This document shows, piece after piece, positions 30,050 through 33,366 of a stretch of DNA of 33,366 nucleotides (the first letter of the stretch is position 1; every line of letters begins with the position of its first letter). The position numbers were made by a program, and so were the translations under genes. Origin of the DNA: Lachnospiraceae bacterium UBA3632 (lineage in GTDB: Bacteria; Bacillota; Clostridia; Lachnospirales; Lachnospiraceae). A model generated the notes under the pieces. The model had not been told where the DNA came from. It saw only the letters and a program-made list of their open reading frames with translations, and ran no database searches. The stretch is from the NCBI GenBank assembly GCA_002373975.1, contig DFKZ01000080.1, positions 23,588-56,953 of the forward strand. The letters run 5' to 3'.

Positions 30050-31390
30050 TTATCTGAGCAGATACACCATATAATATGGGATAGTCAGCTTTTCCTTTTC
30101 CTCTCCTACATTGTTTTCACTAAGTTTAATGCACCGATTTACTCCATATTGACTCTTGTTTTTAAGAATGGTGTTTGCAGATTTTGTATTCCCCGTTGTC
30201 GCTTTTACTTCAACAAGTGCAGCTTCCGCCTCAATCGAAGTAATGAAATCAATTTCCAAACCACTGTCTTTGTGGTAATAGTATAATGGTCTGTCGGTCT
30301 TGGAAAATGCATCTGCTACAATGTTTTCATAAATTGCACCCTTATACATTCCCAGATCTCCGCTCAGTATTCTTCCGGCGCTTCCATCCTCCAGCATTGC
30401 AACAAACAAACCGGTATCCTGCATATAGATCTTAAAAATATTATCAATTTTGTTTCCTTCAAGCGGCAGGGTTAAGTTTGACAGATTATAACAAAGATTT
30501 ACTATCCCTGCATCATACAGCCACTGTATAGCGGCTTGATAATTCTCTGATCGTCCTTTTTTCTCTAACATAGCATATGTGAATTTCTTGTTCTCTTTTG
30601 CAAGTTGAGCCGGAATAGAATCAAAAACGCGGTTTATCCTCCCCAAAAGAGCAAGATCAGTTTCTTCCTGTTCATTTTCATCAAGATGCTTACCAAAATC
30701 ATCCTTGAACTCCTCAAGAATATCTCTTTGCTCCTCGAGTACAACATTCATATCATTGGTAGAAAGAAAGCGATCTACCACATAAGGCATACCTCCAACA
30801 CACATATACTCGCGAAAATAGCGTAGCATGGATGTGTGAATAGCTTCAGATATAGACCTATGCTGCGTAAAACAATCACGCACCTCATTCAAGACAGCAT
30901 CATCTACCCCTTTTGCCCACAAAAACTCCTCAAAATCCATAGGTTTCATATAGATTATGCGTTCAAAGCCCGTTGGAACCCCACGGTTTTTCTTTCGGTT
31001 ATATCCCTTTATTCCCAAAAGGGAGCCCGTGCAAATAATGTCATATCGGCCGTCAAGCATAAATGCTTTTATACTTGCCCTTGCGTTGGCACACTCCTGA
31101 ATCTCATCAAAGATGATTACCGTCTGCCCCGCCACAAAATGTATTCCGGGAATCATCGCTGATATGTCTAAAGTGAGCCTATCGACAATAAAATCTCCAT
31201 CAAAGATCTTCTTTGCAGACTCATTATCCTTAAAGTTTATGTATATAACATTTTCGTAGTTTTCTTTTGCAAAAGCTTGTACGATAAAAGTTTTACCTAT
31301 CTGCCGCATGCCCTTTATAACAAGAGCCTTCTTTTTGCCGGTACTATTTTTCCATTTGATCAATTCATCTGTGATTTTTCTCTTAAACAT
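30050..31390 (-). CDS. AAA ATPase with DUF4143 domain
   Basis: A 446-residue ATPase of the AAA_14-DUF4143 group. Walker A is VIKGMRQIGKTFIVQ, Walker B is TVIIFDEIQECANA, and the sensor strand is CTGSLLGI. The C-terminal DUF4143 part ends in a PD-(D/E)xK-like motif (SGLEIDFITSIEAEAALVEVK). Such proteins are very common in Clostridia and Bacteroidales, without a clear function; a role in DNA handling or phage defence is suspected. AGGAGG lies 9 bases upstream of ATG 31390. Repeats at 31408-31504 fill its upstream region. Confidence 0.88.
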   Translation of the reverse strand: MFKRKITDELIKWKNSTGKKKALVIKGMRQIGKTFIVQAFAKENYENVIYINFKDNESAKKIFDGDFIVDRLTLDISAMIPGIHFVAGQTVIIFDEIQECANARASIKAFMLDGRYDIICTGSLLGIKGYNRKKNRGVPTGFERIIYMKPMDFEEFLWAKGVDDAVLNEVRDCFTQHRSISEAIHTSMLRYFREYMCVGGMPYVVDRFLSTNDMNVVLEEQRDILEEFKDDFGKHLDENEQEETDLALLGRINRVFDSIPAQLAKENKKFTYAMLEKKGRSENYQAAIQWLYDAGIVNLCYNLSNLTLPLEGNKIDNIFKIYMQDTGLFVAMLEDGSAGRILSGDLGMYKGAIYENIVADAFSKTDRPLYYYHKDSGLEIDFITSIEAEAALVEVKATTGNTKSANTILKNKSQYGVNRCIKLSENNVGEEKEKLTIPYYMVYLLR

Positions 31391-31407
31391 AGGATTTTCC
31401 TCCTGAT

Positions 31408-31504
31408 AAGTGCATTATACACTTTCTCGAACGAGTTTTAAATAGTTTTATGCACTTTTTTAAGTGACTTTCGTGACGCGGCGAGCACTTTTTCAAGTGA
31501 CTTT
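31408..31504. repeat. AAGTG/CACTT repeat array upstream of the AAA ATPase gene
   Basis: AAGTG-N7-CACTT (31408-31424) is followed by a 19-base direct repeat at 31453-31471 and 31486-31504, CACTTTTT-(T/C)-AAGTGACTTT, differing at one base. Each direct copy is itself an inverted CACTT/AAGTG pair. The period is 33 bases. Likely an operator array for the ATPase gene; inferred. Confidence 0.6.
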
Positions 31505-31529
31505 GCACTTCTTCACCACACATAATGTC

Positions 31530-31985
31530 CTAAATCTCTTTCACCATATATCCGCACGTAAATGGGAAGAAATCAAATTTTTTAGTCCCGGTATGCACAG
31601 CTCCACTTTGTTCATACCATTTTCTAAGCTGTATATTCTCTTCAACAATTCCTATGTTTACGCGCTTGCATCCTTGATTTCTTGCTGTTTCATATACATG
31701 TTCCAATAATGTCTTACCAATTCCACAGTGTCTATATTCAGGAAGGGCTGCAAGATTATTGAGTTCACATTCATTATTATCCTGCATCAGTAAAGAGTAG
31801 TATCCACAAATAACACCATTTTTTTCATATACAAACATTTGACGTGGCTCGTTATCCATTTGCCAATACAATCGCTCTTCTGTAGTTGCAAATGCCGTGA
31901 ATCTTGGAGAGTTATCTATCGTAAATCCAAATTCATCAGCTACGGTTTTGAAGCTTTTTCTTATAATATCTACACATACGGGAAT
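31530..31985 (-). CDS. GNAT-family N-acetyltransferase, 5' end uncertain
   Basis: Coding similarity covers about 151 residues. The C-terminal part shows the acetyl-CoA site LAALPEYRHCGIGKTLLEHV and WYEQSGAVHTGTKKFDFFPF. The N-terminal part VDIIRKSFKTVADEFGF continues upstream in the same frame to the stop at 31994, but no ATG, GTG or early TTG is available. The only codon well placed after AAGGAG is ATT at 31985, eight bases downstream. Either a rare ATT start is used or the first residues were lost. An internal TTG at 31871 would drop a third of the domain. Substrate unknown. Confidence 0.6.
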   Translation of the reverse strand: MPVCVDIIRKSFKTVADEFGFTIDNSPRFTAFATTEERLYWQMDNEPRQMFVYEKNGVICGYYSLLMQDNNECELNNLAALPEYRHCGIGKTLLEHVYETARNQGCKRVNIGIVEENIQLRKWYEQSGAVHTGTKKFDFFPFTCGYMVKEI

Positions 31986-31997
31986 ATAAAAATCTCC

Positions 31998-32942
31998 TTA
32001 CCCCACACTCAAAAGATTCATGACCATAGTCGTCATGATGTCTTTTTCCTTGGGATCAGACTCGGCTATCATGAGAGTGATAGCTACAAGAGCACCGTCA
32101 CTGATCACCTTATGTCCATCCCTGAATAGTGCATTATTTCTGTTTAGAAATTCAAGGAATAAAGAAGCTGCGATTCGTTTGCAGCCGTCTGCAAAAGGAT
32201 GATCCTTAATCATAAAATACAAAAGATTGGCAGCTTTCTCCTCCAAAGAAGGATAAACCTCACCGCCAAATACATCCTGATAAACAGCAGCCAGTATTCC
32301 TTCAATCTTACCCGGCTCTTTTTCAACCCCGAAAACGTCGGATTTAAAACTGTCTTCCATTCGGTCGACCATTGCTCTACAATCAGCATAAGTTATCCTG
32401 TATATTGGCTGATTTCCTTCAGGCTTCTCAAGTGACTGATGATCATATTGGTCAAGTAATGTCAAAGCTTGAGTATAAAGGTTTACTGCCTTTAAAACCT
32501 CATCAGAGTCACCTTCAATGGCCGTAGCCAGCATCTTGGCCTGGATTTCCACGGTCTTCTGTAAGGCTTCGAGGCGTTTGTCATTTATTGCATAGCCCTT
32601 AATGATATAATCCTTCAAAACCTTATTGGCCCACCGTCTGAACTCTATGCCTCTCTGGGATTTAACGCGGTAGCCGACGGAAATGATGACGTCAAGATTA
32701 TAATACTGCGGTGGTCTGGACGAATTCTTACTTCTGTCGAAAATTTCGACAGAAGTATCTCTCTCCAATTCTTTTTCTTTGAATATATTGCCAATATGAT
32801 ATGCAATTGAAGATCTGGCTGTATCAAATAATTCACTCATCTGATCCTGCGTCAGCCAAACCGTTTCATTCTGAATCGGCACAGACAGTTTTACTTTTTC
32901 ATCTTCGGTTTCAAATAATACAATTTCATTTTCTTTAGCCAT
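31998..32942 (-). CDS. RhuM-Fic family protein
   Basis: A 314-residue protein with an N-terminal RhuM-like DNA-binding domain (TVWLTQDQMSELFDTARSSIAYHI; YYNLDVIISVGYRVKSQRGIEFRRWA) and a C-terminal Fic domain. The Fic motif is HPFADGCKRIAA, with C where the canonical HxFxxGN(K/G)R has N. Fic enzymes transfer AMP or other groups to proteins. Probably a toxin or virulence-type effector. I placed the start at ATG 32942, seven bases after AGGGGG. The XRE gene 13 bases upstream is the likely regulator. Confidence 0.85.
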   Translation of the reverse strand: MAKENEIVLFETEDEKVKLSVPIQNETVWLTQDQMSELFDTARSSIAYHIGNIFKEKELERDTSVEIFDRSKNSSRPPQYYNLDVIISVGYRVKSQRGIEFRRWANKVLKDYIIKGYAINDKRLEALQKTVEIQAKMLATAIEGDSDEVLKAVNLYTQALTLLDQYDHQSLEKPEGNQPIYRITYADCRAMVDRMEDSFKSDVFGVEKEPGKIEGILAAVYQDVFGGEVYPSLEEKAANLLYFMIKDHPFADGCKRIAASLFLEFLNRNNALFRDGHKVISDGALVAITLMIAESDPKEKDIMTTMVMNLLSVG

Positions 32943-32955
32943 ATTCATCCCCCTA

Positions 32956-33171
32956 TTATTTCTCGCTGATGCCATTCTCATTAAGCACACGCTGCATCTC
33001 GACATAATACGAAAGCAGTCTGAGCACATATGGGGGAGCATTCCTATGACCCAGTTCCCACTCGGTCATGGTCCTATATGGGATATCGAACTTTTCGCAG
33101 AACTCCTTGCGATTAAGTCCGGTAGACTCTCTTAATTCCTTCATTTTTACACTAAACAATTCATCAGACAT
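32956..33171 (-). CDS. Small XRE-family DNA-binding protein
   Basis: A 71-residue helix-turn-helix protein (MKELRESTGLNRKEFCEKFD; IPYRTMTEWELGHRNAPPYV). It resembles short XRE proteins such as those encoded in front of RhuM and toxin genes. GGGAG precedes ATG 33171. Repeats upstream (33194-33243) are probably its operator. It likely represses the XRE-RhuM-Fic-GNAT operon. Confidence 0.82.
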   Translation of the reverse strand: MSDELFSVKMKELRESTGLNRKEFCEKFDIPYRTMTEWELGHRNAPPYVLRLLSYYVEMQRVLNENGISEK

Positions 33172-33193
33172 AGCATTTCTCCCTTCAGTGTTT

Positions 33194-33243
33194 TACTCAT
33201 TGAGTATATGATAACACATATATTTTGTTTACACAATGAGTAT
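33194..33243. promoter_or_regulatory. Operator-like repeats upstream of the XRE gene
   Basis: TACTCATTGAGTA (33194-33206) is a palindrome. CAATGAGTAT recurs at 33234-33243, forming an inverted repeat with TACTCATTG. AT-rich promoter sequence lies between. Confidence 0.55.
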
Positions 33244-33245
33244 TT

Positions 33246-33366
33246 TCAAAACGTTTCAATCACAATTACTTCTTGCTCCAGTTTTGCGTTAATTTTTAGC
33301 ATGTATTCCAATACAGTTGGATAAAATCCTTCCGTAATCAATGATGATTCTTGCAACATCCGGACA
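33246..33366 (-). CDS. Partial gene, C-terminal end only
   Basis: The minus strand is open from the window edge to a TGA at 33246 and reads VRMLQESSLITEGFYPTVLE, then YMLKINAKLEQEVIVIETF. The residue mix is protein-like, with a helical end. It stops just before the operator repeats of the XRE gene. No family can be named from this piece. Confidence 0.4.
   Translation of the reverse strand, partial: VRMLQESSLITEGFYPTVLEYMLKINAKLEQEVIVIETF

Noticed and set aside
1..33366. CRISPR array or tRNA/rRNA genes
   Set aside because: No regularly spaced direct repeats of CRISPR type and no cloverleaf or rRNA-like sequence were seen; the att cores do not lie in a tRNA.

Overview
The window looks like an accessory region of a low-GC Clostridia genome, most likely Lachnospiraceae. 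The support is indirect: Tn916-type Int/Xis, strong AGGAGG ribosome binding sites, ECF transporter genes, and typical Firmicutes toxin-antitoxin genes. Nearly every gene is on the minus strand.

Layout. (1) 1-25,133 is best read as one integrated element of about 24.9 kb. It is bounded by two copies of a short core (GCCCCAGCAGACGAACAG plus flank) at 203 and 25,103. Its integrase (398-1612) and excisionase (1711-1941) sit at the left end. It carries no relaxase, coupling protein or type IV secretion gene. (2) 25,103-28,791 is a smaller segment ending in a third core copy that matches the first over 31 bases. It holds a higBA pair, an orphan nucleotidyltransferase and an AbiEi antitoxin with only a tail of its toxin, but no integrase. 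(3) 28,792-33,366 is a defence/toxin-like area: an N-terminal fragment of a TOTE-type primase, an AAA-DUF4143 ATPase, a GNAT, a RhuM-Fic protein and its XRE regulator.

Read on the minus strand, the core encodes MIKILFVCWGNI, which looks like the first residues of a low-molecular-weight protein tyrosine phosphatase. I therefore infer repeated integration at the 5' end of such a gene. Each junction also carries a pair of short direct repeats that look like integrase arm sites. Their sequence differs from junction to junction, as expected if several related elements used one target.

Cargo of the large element. From the right: a TetR regulator; a two-gene ABC half-transporter operon with a good promoter whose spacer is a palindrome; a methyltransferase; a 40-residue methyltransferase remnant; and an ATC-hydrolase-like gene. 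Next comes a complete enolase gene with its own promoter and a hairpin leader. Then a run of 14 closely packed genes (17,471 down to 7405) encodes four alpha/beta hydrolases, three methyltransferases, a ketopantoate-reductase-like enzyme, five small membrane proteins and an AraC regulator. Last are a fifth hydrolase, scars of an ABC exporter and an ECF S component, intact EcfT and fused EcfA, a second ATC-hydrolase-like gene, and a deleted copy of the fifth hydrolase.

The combination suggests a small-molecule modification and transport island of unknown substrate. That is inference: no scaffold-building enzyme (NRPS, PKS or RiPP precursor) is visible.
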